Of a stretch of 64,000 nt of DNA, positions 1-8,976 are shown piece after piece. Below the pieces are notes generated by a model, which did no database searches, was not told the origin of the DNA, and worked only from the letters and a program-made list of their open reading frames with translations. The stretch's first letter is position 1, and every line of letters begins with the position of its first letter. Source of the stretch: Paenibacillus_D tarimensis_A (lineage in GTDB: Bacteria; Bacillota; Bacilli; Paenibacillales; Paenibacillaceae); NCBI GenBank assembly GCA_041281825.1, contig CP166298.1, positions 5,208,001-5,272,000 of the forward strand, read 5' to 3'. The translations under genes were made by a program, and so were the position numbers.

Positions 1-651
1 GATCTTCTCGTCGTCCGCCAGGGCTTGATGCAGAAGCACCGTCGTATCGCAGACAAGTGGTTTCAAGCGCGCAGCGTCCGCGGAAAGCTCGGACAGCAAC
101 GTTTCGATTGCAATAGGCGGCTTCTTATACAAATGTACCAGCAGCACATTCTTCGCCGCAAGCGAAGCCTCCAGCCGCTCCCGAAGCCGAACCGGATCGT
201 AGAGATCGGCCACCTGTACGCCCAGCTTCAAATATTTGTCCGCGTAGAACGGCGCAATGCCCGATCTGGTCGAACCGAATTGGCGCGCTCCCAGCCGCTC
301 CTCCTCCAGTTCGTCCAGCAATTTATGAACCGGCAGCAAGACCTGCGCCCGGTCGGATACACGCACAATCGGATCTGGTACTCCCCGCGCAATAAGCTCA
401 TCATACTCCCGAAGCAAGTCGCCAATATGAAGCGCGACCCCCGGCCCGATCACATTAACCACACCGGGATAAAATACTCCCGAGGGCAGCAGATGAAGCG
501 CGAACTTGCCCAGCGGATTAATGATCGTATGCCCCGCATTACTGCCGCCCTGATAGCGCACAACATAACGGGCTTGTGCCGCCAGCACATCCGTAATCTT
601 GCCTTTCCCCTCATCTCCCCAGTTCGCCCCGACAACTGCCGTAATGCTCAT
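1..651 (-). CDS. purA: Adenylosuccinate synthase, atypical PurA (3' end outside window)
   Basis: GTP-dependent ligation of IMP and aspartate to adenylosuccinate, the first committed step to AMP. The first 217 residues are visible and the reading frame runs off the left edge. The phosphate-binding loop GANWGDEGKGK (residues 8-18, with the catalytic Asp) and GGSNAGHT (catalytic His, about residue 41) are intact. GSTRSGIAPFYADK replaces the usual GTTKKGIGPAY-like motif, so this looks like a divergent paralogue rather than the housekeeping enzyme. The start is the ATG at 651-649. It is divergent from a LysR-type regulator across 115 bp, which suggests that the regulator controls it. Family assignment is firm; the role as a second copy is inference. 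Confidence 0.9.
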   Translation of the reverse strand, partial: MSITAVVGANWGDEGKGKITDVLAAQARYVVRYQGGSNAGHTIINPLGKFALHLLPSGVFYPGVVNVIGPGVALHIGDLLREYDELIARGVPDPIVRVSDRAQVLLPVHKLLDELEEERLGARQFGSTRSGIAPFYADKYLKLGVQVADLYDPVRLRERLEASLAAKNVLLVHLYKKPPIAIETLLSELSADAARLKPLVCDTTVLLHQALADDEKI

Positions 652-674
652 GCCCGCATCACTCTTCCTCTCGC

Positions 675-704
675 TTGAATTGGTTTCCTATTACCAATTA
701 TAAT
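675..704 (+). promoter_or_regulatory. lysR promoter with embedded inverted repeat (candidate LysR operator)
   Basis: TTGAAT (675-680), an 18 bp spacer and TATAAT (699-704) form a plausible sigma-A promoter for the LysR gene. A perfect 7 bp inverted repeat AATTGGT-N8-ACCAATT (678-699) fills the spacer, and ATTATA (697-702) is a -10 match for the divergent purA. The site is placed to autoregulate lysR and control purA. No binding evidence exists. Confidence 0.55.
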
Positions 705-766
705 AAAGATCATAGATATAAATAAAATTAATATTTGTAATATGAGATATTAAGGAGACTAATACT

Positions 767-1654
767 GTGGTTGAAAATATGGAGTTGTACCGCGTCTTTT
801 ACTTCACTGCAAAGGCAGGCAGTTTGTCTAAAGCCGCAGAAGAGTTGTACATTACGCAGCCTGCCGTCACTCATTCGATCAAGCAGCTCGAGGCGAGGCT
901 TGGCGGGCAGCTGTTCTTTCGCACCTCCAGAGGCGTCAATCTGACGAACGAGGGTGAAGTGCTGTTTAAATATATCGAGCAGGCTTACAATTTAATCAGC
1001 GCGGGGGAACGGACAATTGCCGGGATGCATCAGCTGCTGCAGGGCGAAATTAAAATCGGAGCGGGGGACACGCTGTGCAAGCATTACCTTCTCCCCCATC
1101 TCGAAACCTTTCATCGCAATTTTCCGGATATCAAATTTCAAGTGACGAATCGGACGACACCCGAAACGGTCAATCTGCTGAAGCAAGGGAAGATCGACTT
1201 CGGCATCGTCAATCTTCCGATACAGGATCGGAGCATTACTGTCCGGGAGAGCATCCGAATCGAGGACTGTTTTATTGCGGGAGAGAAATTCAAGCACCTG
1301 TCGGAACAACCGGTTTCGGTTGAAGCGTTGGCGGAATACCCGATTCTCCTGCTGGAAAAAGGCACCTCCACACGGGCTTACATTGACGCCTTTGCCGGTC
1401 GAAGCGGTATCGCAATTACGCCGGAAATCGAGCTCGGCAGCATCGATCTTCTGGTAGAGTTTGCCCGGACCGGACTTGGCGTCGCATGCGTCATCAAAAA
1501 TTTTATCGCCAAGGAGCTCGCGCAATCGTTGGTATACGAAATTCAGCTGAGCGATCCGATCCCTCCCCGAACCATCGGGGTCATTACACTCAAGAACGTC
1601 CCGCTTTCTGCCGCGGCCAGCCGGTTCATCGAGCTGCTGCCGGGCCACGCTTAA
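767..1654 (+). CDS. LysR family transcriptional regulator
   Basis: A 295-residue DNA-binding regulator of typical LysR length. The N-terminal winged helix-turn-helix covers residues 5-65 (SLSKAAEELYITQPAVTHSI is the recognition region), followed by a linker helix and a periplasmic-binding-like effector domain (about 90-290). I chose the GTG start at 767 because AAGGAG lies 9 bases upstream; an ATG at 779 is possible. It is divergent from the atypical purA and shares with it an intergenic palindrome, so purA is the likely target. The co-inducer cannot be told from sequence. Confidence 0.9.
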   Translation: MVENMELYRVFYFTAKAGSLSKAAEELYITQPAVTHSIKQLEARLGGQLFFRTSRGVNLTNEGEVLFKYIEQAYNLISAGERTIAGMHQLLQGEIKIGAGDTLCKHYLLPHLETFHRNFPDIKFQVTNRTTPETVNLLKQGKIDFGIVNLPIQDRSITVRESIRIEDCFIAGEKFKHLSEQPVSVEALAEYPILLLEKGTSTRAYIDAFAGRSGIAITPEIELGSIDLLVEFARTGLGVACVIKNFIAKELAQSLVYEIQLSDPIPPRTIGVITLKNVPLSAAASRFIELLPGHA

Positions 1655-1666
1655 AATAAACGGTGA

Positions 1667-1819
1667 ACAAAAGCAAACCGCCTTCCTGAAAAAGCGGTTA
1701 AGCGGACTATCATCTCCGTCAACGATGTGGTTCGTTGGGAATTAGATAACACCGAATTTAGTTTCCATGTGCCTCTGTCCAGAGAAGATCTGGTATTTGT
1801 GTTTGAAATTAAAGACTAG
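1667..1819 (+). pseudogene. C-terminal coding remnant, unknown protein
   Basis: An open frame of 50 codons bounded by TGA (1664-1666) and TAG, without a start codon or ribosome site. Its end reads like a beta-sheet C-terminus (VRWELDNTEFSFHVPLSRE then LVFVFEIKD). It looks like the stub of a deleted gene. The parent family was not recognised. Confidence 0.4.
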
Positions 1820-1829
1820 CCCACTAGCA

Positions 1830-1953
1830 GACCGAGTTTCAGTCGGAAGCTTTAGCTGGCTTTAGCCACAGGTTGCTTTTCAGCAGGCTTTAGCCTGAAC
1901 AACGACTTTCAGTCACAAAAGGAACCTACCGACTTTAGTCGGTAGTCGTTCAG
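1830..1953. repeat. Multi-hairpin dispersed repeat, copy 1
   Basis: A run of short palindromes with TTTA or TTTCA loops: GGCTTTAGCC, AGGCTTTAGCCT, GACTTTCAGTC and CCGACTTTAGTCGG. A second copy lies at 63306-63413. The CGACTTTAGTCG type of hairpin resembles right ends of IS200/IS605 elements and the RNAs guiding TnpB, but no transposase is present. The rest of the gap 1655-1995 holds only the coding stub at 1667-1819. Confidence 0.6.
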
Positions 1954-1995
1954 TTAAAGCTTAGTAAGACATAATACCTACAACCACCGGCAGTA

Positions 1996-3489
1996 TTACA
2001 AGCCGCCCATCACTGACGCAACCGCTTGTTTCCATCCCGAATAATAGCGCTCTCTCATAGCCGGCTCGATAGCGGGTTCATAATAACGGTGTGCCGCTGT
2101 GTTCAGTTTACAGATTTCATCGATGGAAGACCAGAAACCGACGGCCAGCCCGCCTAAGTAAACCGACCCCATCGCGGAGAGCTCGGCGATCCCGGACCTT
2201 ATGACCCGTTTATTCAGCATATCGGCCTGAAACTGCATCAGCGTGCCGTTATCGGCCGCGCCGCCGTCCGCGTACAGTTCGCGAAGCTCAATGCCGGACG
2301 CGGATTGGAGCAGATCAACCGCATCCCGCACTTGATAGGCAATGCTTTCGAGCGCTGCTCGAATAATGTGTGCCCTGCCGGTTGCCCTGTTCATACCCAT
2401 GATAGCGGCTCTTGCATCAGGCTGCCAATAGGGCGCCCCGAGGCCGACGAAAGCAGGTACCAGGTAGACCCCCTCATTATCGGTTATACCCTCCAGCAAA
2501 CGCTCCATTTCGCCAAAATCAGCGAACAACCCAAGGTTATCGCGGATCCATTTCACGCTGTCGCCGGACGAACGGACCACGGCCTCGAGCGCATACGTAA
2601 CCTTCCCGTTCGTTCCCCATGCAATCGCCTGTATAATCCCGTTGTCTGCTGCCGGCGGTTTATCGCCTGCATTCATAAGCACCGATGTACCCGTTCCATA
2701 CGTCGCTTTGGCCATTCCTTCTTCGAAGCACAAGTTGCCGAATAATGCGGCTTGCGAATCGCCGATTACACCCGTTATCGGGACGCGTACGCCAAGCCAA
2801 TCCGATTGTTCCGTATACCCGAATATGTCGTCGGACGGCTTCACCTCCGGCAGCAGCGAAGAAGGAACCCCGAACAACCCGCACAGGTCTTGATCCCACT
2901 CCAATGTATGAATATTGTAGAGTGATGTGCGGCTTGCATTAGTGTAATCAGTCGCGTGAACCTTGCCGCCGGTCAGCTTCCACAGGAGCCAGCTGTCCAT
3001 TGTTCCGGCCAGCAGACTGCCTTCCGCCAGCTTCTCACGGGCGCCTTCGGCATGCTCCAGCATCCATTCCCACTTCGACGCCGAGAAATACGGGTCGAGC
3101 AGCAGCCCCGTTTTCTTCTTCACCGTTTCCTCATGCCCGGCCGCTTTCAGGCCGGCACATCGATCGGCGGTCCGCCGGCATTGCCAGACGATTGCATTGC
3201 ACACGGGCTCGCCGGTCGTCCGATCCCATATAACAGCTGTTTCCCGCTGGTTGGTCACCGTCAATGCGGTTATGCTGCCGGGGGAAACTCCAGCCTCCCT
3301 AAGCGCTCCGAGCCCGCATTTCTTCACATTGTCGTAGATTTCGACGGGGTCATGCCCGACCCATCCGGGAGCCGGATACCACTGCCTATGCTCCGCAGAG
3401 CTCCTTGCTAGAACTCTTCCGCCCCGGTCAACGACCAACGCCTTAGTGCCCGACGTGCTCTGATCAATTGAAAGAATGAATTTTTCCAC
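1996..3489 (-). CDS. FGGY-family carbohydrate kinase (glycerol kinase-like)
   Basis: ATP-dependent sugar or polyol kinase of 497 residues, the usual FGGY length. The two actin-like lobes are visible: the phosphate-1 loop at residues 5-20 (LSIDQSTSGTKALVVD), phosphate-2 around 255-275 (GDSQAALFGNL, YGTGTSV) and an adenosine motif near 415-425 (DGGAADN). The best overall likeness is to glycerol kinase, but as last gene of an operon with a sugar isomerase and split transketolase it probably phosphorylates the ketose made by the isomerase. Its ATG follows the transketolase C subunit stop by 2 bases, so translation is likely coupled. Substrate is inference. Confidence 0.88.
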   Translation of the reverse strand: MEKFILSIDQSTSGTKALVVDRGGRVLARSSAEHRQWYPAPGWVGHDPVEIYDNVKKCGLGALREAGVSPGSITALTVTNQRETAVIWDRTTGEPVCNAIVWQCRRTADRCAGLKAAGHEETVKKKTGLLLDPYFSASKWEWMLEHAEGAREKLAEGSLLAGTMDSWLLWKLTGGKVHATDYTNASRTSLYNIHTLEWDQDLCGLFGVPSSLLPEVKPSDDIFGYTEQSDWLGVRVPITGVIGDSQAALFGNLCFEEGMAKATYGTGTSVLMNAGDKPPAADNGIIQAIAWGTNGKVTYALEAVVRSSGDSVKWIRDNLGLFADFGEMERLLEGITDNEGVYLVPAFVGLGAPYWQPDARAAIMGMNRATGRAHIIRAALESIAYQVRDAVDLLQSASGIELRELYADGGAADNGTLMQFQADMLNKRVIRSGIAELSAMGSVYLGGLAVGFWSSIDEICKLNTAAHRYYEPAIEPAMRERYYSGWKQAVASVMGGL

Positions 3490-3491
3490 CG

Positions 3492-4439
3492 TCAGCCGCC
3501 TTGTCTTCCCAGCATTTCCAGGGCAATGTTCTTGATGTTCCGGGCGCTTATTCCATAATGCTCGAAAACTTCCGTCGTCTTGCCCGCTATCGCCGGCTCG
3601 TCCGGAATGCCGATTATACGCATCGGAACCGGACGATGCTGTACGACGACTTCCGCTGCCGCAGCGCCAAGACCGCCATGAATACTGTGCTCTTCTACCG
3701 TAATGATATGGCCCGTTTCCTGCGCCGCGCGAATGACCGCCTGTTCATCAAACGGCTTAATCGTATGCATATTAATGACTCTGCAGGATATGCCGGCTTC
3801 CTTGAGTTCCGACGCCGCATCGAGCGCTACGCGGACGGTTTCGCCGGCCGCAATAATCGTGAGATCCGTCCCATCGCGCATCGTGACCGCCTTGCCGATG
3901 ACGAATTCATAGTCGTCGGTTTCATAGACATCCTCCACCGGGTTCCGTCCGATCCGGACATATACGCCGCCTTCATGGTTCACCAGCGCGTCAGTCATCC
4001 TTTTCGCCTCATGCCGGTCGGCCGGCATCATCACGGCCAGCCCGGGAATGGCACGGGCAACCGCCAGATCCTGGACGGAATGATGAGACATGCCGAGCGC
4101 GCCATAGCTAATACCGCCGCTAATGCCGATCAACTTGACGTTGGTCGCGGAATAAGCGACATCCACTTTAATCTGTTCGATGCTGCGCATGCTGAGGAAG
4201 CAGGCCGGCGATGTGACGAACGGCTTCTTGCCGCTATGGGCGAGGCCGGCGGCGATGCCGACAATATTCTGCTCCGCAATACCGACTTCCACGAATTGGT
4301 CCGGATACGTTTTGGCGAACGGCGCCATGGCAGCCGAGCCGCGGGAGTCGCTCGCAAGTACCATAATATCCCGGTCGTTCCGCGCCTGCTCCATCAGCGT
4401 TTCGCATATGACCTGCCGATTCGGTATGGTGTTTGCCAT
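3492..4439 (-). CDS. Transketolase, C-terminal subunit
   Basis: Second half of a split transketolase (315 residues): pyrimidine-binding domain (about 1-170) and C-terminal transketolase domain (about 185-310). The Glu that activates the thiamine ring sits in VEVGIAEQNIVGIAAGLA near residues 52-69. It pairs with the N-terminal subunit encoded just upstream; 3 bases separate the two frames. Split transketolases are common in bacterial sugar-degradation operons, and the pair next to an FGGY kinase and an isomerase recalls the apulose-4-phosphate transketolase (AptA/AptB) arrangement of D-apiose catabolism. That substrate is a hypothesis. Confidence 0.92.
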   Translation of the reverse strand: MANTIPNRQVICETLMEQARNDRDIMVLASDSRGSAAMAPFAKTYPDQFVEVGIAEQNIVGIAAGLAHSGKKPFVTSPACFLSMRSIEQIKVDVAYSATNVKLIGISGGISYGALGMSHHSVQDLAVARAIPGLAVMMPADRHEAKRMTDALVNHEGGVYVRIGRNPVEDVYETDDYEFVIGKAVTMRDGTDLTIIAAGETVRVALDAASELKEAGISCRVINMHTIKPFDEQAVIRAAQETGHIITVEEHSIHGGLGAAAAEVVVQHRPVPMRIIGIPDEPAIAGKTTEVFEHYGISARNIKNIALEMLGRQGG

Positions 4440-4442
4440 TGA

Positions 4443-5288
4443 TCAGCTCACCTGCCCTTCCTGCTTGAACGGTTCGAGCGATGCCGCAAGCTCGCAGAGC
4501 GCTAATGCCAATTCCTCGTCATTCGGAACATGGTGATGCCAATGCGGCACGTTTTCCGCAAATGATACTCCCTTGCCCTTCACCGTATTCGCCATGATGA
4601 GCGTCGGTTTGCCTGCTGCGTATGGCGCGGCTTCCAACGCTTCGACCAATGATTGCATGTCGTTCCCATCAATCACCACCACCTTCCAGCCGAACGCCGA
4701 CCATTTCTCTTCAAGCGGCTCGAGCCCCATGACATCCTCTGTCGTTCCGCTGATTTGCAGCCGATTTCGGTCAATAATTCCGACCAGATTATCCAGCTTA
4801 TAGTGCGAGCCCGCCATCGCCGCTTCCCATACCGAGCCCTCGGCCTGTTCGCCGTCGCCCATCAGGCAGAAGACGCGGAACCCCTTGCCGTCCCGCTTGG
4901 CCGACAGTGCCATGCCGACGGATATTGCCAGCCCGTGGCCAAGCGCCCCGGTATTCATCTCGATACCCGGCACTTTATTATTCGGATGGCCGATGAGGCG
5001 GGTGCCGAATTGGCTGTACGTTGCCAGCTCTTCTTTTGGATAAAAACCGAGGTCTGCAAGAATACACCAGAGCGATTCTACGGAGTGCCCTTTACTGGCG
5101 ATAAAACGATCCCGGTCCGCCCATTTCGGCCGGCTTGGATCAATCCTCATTACCCGGTAATACAGCGCCGTCAGGATATCCGTATTACTGAGCGAACCGC
5201 CGGTATGGCCCGCCTTCGCGCGGTGTATCGTCTTCAGCAGGTCCATGCGGATCTGAACGGCCTTCGCCTTTAATGCGGTGATTTCCAT
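4443..5288 (-). CDS. Transketolase, N-terminal (TPP-binding) subunit
   Basis: First half of a split transketolase (281 residues). The thiamine diphosphate and metal site is visible as GDGEQAEGSVWEAA (about 143-156) continuing to the conserved Asn in IIDRN. HRAKAGHTGGSLS near residue 25 is the N-terminal cofactor-contacting segment. It transfers two-carbon units between ketose and aldose phosphates together with the next gene. It lies 15 bases after the isomerase gene in the same operon. Confidence 0.92.
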   Translation of the reverse strand: MEITALKAKAVQIRMDLLKTIHRAKAGHTGGSLSNTDILTALYYRVMRIDPSRPKWADRDRFIASKGHSVESLWCILADLGFYPKEELATYSQFGTRLIGHPNNKVPGIEMNTGALGHGLAISVGMALSAKRDGKGFRVFCLMGDGEQAEGSVWEAAMAGSHYKLDNLVGIIDRNRLQISGTTEDVMGLEPLEEKWSAFGWKVVVIDGNDMQSLVEALEAAPYAAGKPTLIMANTVKGKGVSFAENVPHWHHHVPNDEELALALCELAASLEPFKQEGQVS

Positions 5289-5303
5289 CGCTGCTCCCTC
5301 CTT

Positions 5304-6737
5304 CTACAGGCCAACGCCCCGAAGCCACGCTTGAATTTCCCGCTCCGTGGGATCAACCGGATCCGGCGTCAGTCCGGGAATATAGCTGCACGCCTCATAG
5401 AGTGCCGGAATGGCATTGGCATGAATGCCGACCGAATGATGCACATACGGCCCCTTGACCAATTTCTCCTCCCAGAGCGGCCAGTCGTTCACTTCCACCC
5501 ATACATACGAGCCACGGGTGTATGGCCCCTCAATACCGCGGGCCCGTCCGAGGAACAGCTGATACTCCCCGTGATCGCCGTCGAATCGGGCCAAAGTCAT
5601 GCTTCCGCCTTTAATTTCCCCTTCATGCGTTCCGGGAGCATGGTCGTCGAACAGAAAATGCTTCCGCAGCTTCGGCTGTTCTTCTATAGATAGAGATACC
5701 GGAAAATTCCCGCAATGGAACAACAGCTCGCCGTTCGGATTGTCCGGATGGCGAACAGTTAGATCGGCAAAAAACGTCGGATGTTGATTCATCGTCGCCG
5801 CCTGCACCATCACGGACGTAATCGCACCATGAATATCCGTTTCACAGGTAACAGGAATTTGTTCGTCGGTCAGAAGCGCATTCGCCAGGCACGGCATAAT
5901 ACCCATTACTTCCTGCAGGGCGGACCAGCATTGAATCGCAATCGCCGTACTGCCGGTTTGCACAGCATACTGCTTCATCGCAACCTTCAATGCGGCGATC
6001 CGCTTTACATCGGCTTCCGTCACTTCGGACCAGTCCAGCTTTGCTTTAATATCCTCAACCGCTTGCGTAAGCTCTCCGCCGTTTCCGTTCTCGATCCGTT
6101 TCGACTCCCGTTGAATGTCGGCCAGCGTGATCGGATGGAGTTCGATGCCGAATCGCTCAAGCAGCTCGCCCTCATTGCACATCATCGTCCAAAACGAGGC
6201 CGGACGCGGGCCGATCTGCAGAATACGCAGGCCGCGGAATTTCTTCACCACATTTGCGGCAGCCACAAAGTTGGTGAAGCCCCTTTCAAATACGGGATCG
6301 TCTACCCGGCAGTTCGTTACATACGTAAACGGCACGTTGAAACGACGCAGCACTTTGCCGGTTGCGAACAAGCCGCACTGCGTATCGCGCAGCCGCATTC
6401 CGTCCTCCAACGGCGCTTCGTCGCGCGGCCCCCAGAGCAGCACCGGCTTGCCTAGCGCTTTGCCGACGCGCGCAATCGTGTCTTCCGTTCCGAAATTGCA
6501 GTGCGGGAAAAATACCGCATCGACATCTTCCCGTTTGAAACGGTCCGCAATCTGATCTGCGTTGATATGATCGTCGTACAATAACCCTTCACCATTGAGA
6601 CCTTCCAGGTCAACGATGTCGATGTCCAGACCGAAGCTTTCGATTTTCTGCTTGATGAGCACTTTGTACCTGAACGCATCTTCCGCACTAAATACAAAAC
6701 GGCGTGTAGGCGCATACCCCAATTTAAATTTTTGCAA
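5304..6737 (-). CDS. L-fucose/L-arabinose isomerase-fold sugar isomerase
   Basis: About 477 residues with the fucose/arabinose isomerase-like layout: an N-terminal Rossmann-like domain (FPHCNFGTEDTIARVGKALG around 85-105) and a long C-terminal metal-dependent region. It is the first gene of a four-gene operon with split transketolase and FGGY kinase, so it probably converts an aldose to the ketose used by the kinase. I place the start at TTG 6737 because AGAGGAG lies 8 bases before it; an ATG at 6755 has no ribosome site. True L-fucose isomerases are longer (about 590), so the substrate may differ; D-apiose or another pentose is possible. Confidence 0.75.
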   Translation of the reverse strand: MQKFKLGYAPTRRFVFSAEDAFRYKVLIKQKIESFGLDIDIVDLEGLNGEGLLYDDHINADQIADRFKREDVDAVFFPHCNFGTEDTIARVGKALGKPVLLWGPRDEAPLEDGMRLRDTQCGLFATGKVLRRFNVPFTYVTNCRVDDPVFERGFTNFVAAANVVKKFRGLRILQIGPRPASFWTMMCNEGELLERFGIELHPITLADIQRESKRIENGNGGELTQAVEDIKAKLDWSEVTEADVKRIAALKVAMKQYAVQTGSTAIAIQCWSALQEVMGIMPCLANALLTDEQIPVTCETDIHGAITSVMVQAATMNQHPTFFADLTVRHPDNPNGELLFHCGNFPVSLSIEEQPKLRKHFLFDDHAPGTHEGEIKGGSMTLARFDGDHGEYQLFLGRARGIEGPYTRGSYVWVEVNDWPLWEEKLVKGPYVHHSVGIHANAIPALYEACSYIPGLTPDPVDPTEREIQAWLRGVGL

Positions 6738-7074
6738 TCGCGATTCTCCTCTCATCCTATGTAGTGAACATGAATAGAAATTTTAGCTTAAACTCAAAAA
6801 CATAAACTAAACAACACTCATAATACGCGTATAATTATCTAAACCTTTAACTAAACTAATATCAGACCGCTAATTACTTTTATCACAAGATTAACACCGG
6901 AAACAAAGATGGTCAACAAGTTTTGTTTTGTTTAATTCAATATTATATAAACTTTTAGTCTATTCCGACTAAAGTATAGTAAACCGGCATCTGATTATTG
7001 ATTATAAATAAATTAACTTGTAAACTAAACTTAACTGAACACTTCAAACCTATCGGGAAATGAGGATTAAAACG
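6738..7074. promoter_or_regulatory. Divergent promoter region with candidate LacI operator
   Basis: AT-rich 337 bp between the sugar operon and its divergent LacI gene. TTTAGTC-N6-GACTAAA (6954-6973) is a perfect inverted repeat with operator-like geometry. AAACTAAAC-like motifs recur at about 6801 and 7021. A TATAAT on the minus strand (6947-6942) lies just downstream of the palindrome. No coding sequence was found here. Confidence 0.5.
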
Positions 7075-8133
7075 ATGAAGATGGAAGACATAGCTCTTTT
7101 AGCGGGGGTTTCAAAATCAGCCGTTTCGCTCGCGCTGAGCGGCAAACCGGGGATCGGCCCCGATACGAGGGAACGAATATTGCAAATCGCAAAGGAGCAC
7201 GGCTATACACCGAGGGCTAGGGCGGCGGCCGAAGCATCGGGCAGATCGCTCACCTTTCTTGTTTTTGCGAACTCCGGCATCGTACTGGAGAAGTATTACC
7301 AGCAGCCGTTTTTCAGGGAGCTCATTCATTACATCGAGGAACGCTGCCGGCTCAGCGGCTATTCTCTTATCTTCAGCTCGGTCGATATGGCCTCTTACGA
7401 GCAGGACATTCAAACGGCCGCAGAAGAGAAAAGAAGCGACGGCGTCATTTTACTGGGTACGAACTTGAGCCGAAGTCAAATTGCCGATATCGCGGACCGT
7501 CTGACTACCCGTCTTATCGTCCTCGACACATGCTTTGAAACGCTGCCGGTTCATTTTGTGGAGATCAACAATGTAATGGGCGCTTATCAGGCGGGATCCC
7601 ACTTGTGTGACATCGGGCACCAAGATATCGGTTATATTGCATCGGATGTCCCGATTCACAATTTCGAGGATCGAAAGCGAGGGTTTACCGCCGCCCTGCA
7701 GGAGAGAGGGATTACAATTGCCGATAACCGGATATTTTCTGTCGCTCCGACAATTTTAACTTCCCAGGATTCGCTGAAACGTCAGCTGCTCGATTACATT
7801 GATTCCGGAAAACCGCTGCCGACTGCTTTCTTCTGTGAGTGCGATTATATCGCGATCAGTGCCGTTAAAACGTTAACCGAGCTCGGTTACCGCGTGCCGG
7901 AAGAGGTATCGGTCGTCGGGTTCGACAATATTTCCGAAGCCATGGCTGTGTCGCCGGAGTTGACGACCGTGCATGTGGACAAGGAGCGAATGGCTTATAC
8001 TGCTGTCGACCTGCTTATCCAGTCGATCGAGTCCGATCATCAGGTGAAAAGTAAAATCAAGGTGGATACGCAATTTATCGAGCGGCTGTCCTCCCGGCCG
8101 CCTGTCGCAAGAGCGGAGACCGCCACCCGCTAA
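7075..8133 (+). CDS. LacI family transcriptional regulator
   Basis: A sugar-responsive repressor of about 352 residues: N-terminal LacI helix-turn-helix (MEDIALLAGVSKSAVSLALS) and a periplasmic-binding-like sensor domain (about 60-335, with VGFDNISEAMAVSPELTTV typical of the C-terminal subdomain). I chose ATG 7075 because GAGG sits 9 bases upstream; ATG 7060 lacks a clear site. Divergent orientation to the isomerase/transketolase/kinase operon makes that operon the expected target. Its end overlaps the convergent nucleotidyltransferase gene by 4 bases. Confidence 0.92.
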   Translation: MKMEDIALLAGVSKSAVSLALSGKPGIGPDTRERILQIAKEHGYTPRARAAAEASGRSLTFLVFANSGIVLEKYYQQPFFRELIHYIEERCRLSGYSLIFSSVDMASYEQDIQTAAEEKRSDGVILLGTNLSRSQIADIADRLTTRLIVLDTCFETLPVHFVEINNVMGAYQAGSHLCDIGHQDIGYIASDVPIHNFEDRKRGFTAALQERGITIADNRIFSVAPTILTSQDSLKRQLLDYIDSGKPLPTAFFCECDYIAISAVKTLTELGYRVPEEVSVVGFDNISEAMAVSPELTTVHVDKERMAYTAVDLLIQSIESDHQVKSKIKVDTQFIERLSSRPPVARAETATR

Positions 8134-8894
8134 ACAGAGTAGGCCGCCGATTGACGCTGGCCGATCCAGTACGCTTTTGCTGCATAGATAAATGAAAGAC
8201 CGTCATCTATTACTTTTAAAGCCTTCTCTGCGGATTGTTCCAGAGGGTAGTATGATTCCAGCGATTGATAAAATGCGGTTATTTCATTTGCGACTGCAGG
8301 AATTGACGCCAATAAAGCTGCTGCTTCCTGTTTTTTGAGGCTCCATACGCGAATTCCGTCCTTATGAATGGCTGTCAATAATTGAAAGGCAATCGGCCAA
8401 ACAATCGTACACATCAGTCTGGTACATCTTTCGATCCGGTCTTCTCCATGGTCGAGTAGCCGGTGAACGTCAAACGATTCGGCCGGATTTAATATATCCA
8501 ATGATTTCAATGCATCCCTATATATTTCATCATTAGTCGCCTCAGGTGTAAGCAACCGCCCTGCCAGAAGCCGGTATGTTCCCGGTATCGGACTGAGATA
8601 CTTATTCGTGGCCGGCGACAGCACACTGAATTGGATGTATCGGAACGGAGTTACATCAATCGCGGACAAATCTTTGTGAATAGCAATACAAAGCTCTGTT
8701 GGCATTCTCTTCGCTCCATTTAATGCCGTATCGTCGATATACAAGATGTAATCAATATCGCTGCTGCCCTGGATGAAACCTCCTTTGACTGCAGACCCCT
8801 GGACAATCAAGCCGATTAATGCAGAACCCACATGCTGCATAATGATCTCGCGTACTGCCTTATTGATTCTATCAACGTCGCTTCTATGCTCCAT
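8130..8894 (-). CDS. Nucleotidyltransferase-domain protein
   Basis: 254 residues with a DNA polymerase beta-like nucleotidyltransferase fold. The hallmark GS-x(n)-DxD is seen in QGSAVKGGFIQGSSDIDYIL (about 35-54), followed by an alpha-helical C-terminal half as in aminoglycoside or MNT-type enzymes. It probably transfers an AMP moiety to a small molecule; the acceptor is unknown. Start: ATG 8894, preceded by GAGGTG 6 bases upstream, rather than GTG 8903. It borders the accessory region on its left. Confidence 0.72.
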   Translation of the reverse strand: MEHRSDVDRINKAVREIIMQHVGSALIGLIVQGSAVKGGFIQGSSDIDYILYIDDTALNGAKRMPTELCIAIHKDLSAIDVTPFRYIQFSVLSPATNKYLSPIPGTYRLLAGRLLTPEATNDEIYRDALKSLDILNPAESFDVHRLLDHGEDRIERCTRLMCTIVWPIAFQLLTAIHKDGIRVWSLKKQEAAALLASIPAVANEITAFYQSLESYYPLEQSAEKALKVIDDGLSFIYAAKAYWIGQRQSAAYSV

Positions 8895-8976
8895 CTTGGT
8901 CACCTCGATTAAGGGAAATAAATAAATTAGATTATTGTCCCAGATTCGCGGTCACCTGTCAATAGAGATATTCTTT

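Noticed and set aside
3501..4442. 313-codon plus-strand ORF
   Set aside because: Antisense shadow of the transketolase C subunit, with no plausible protein features.
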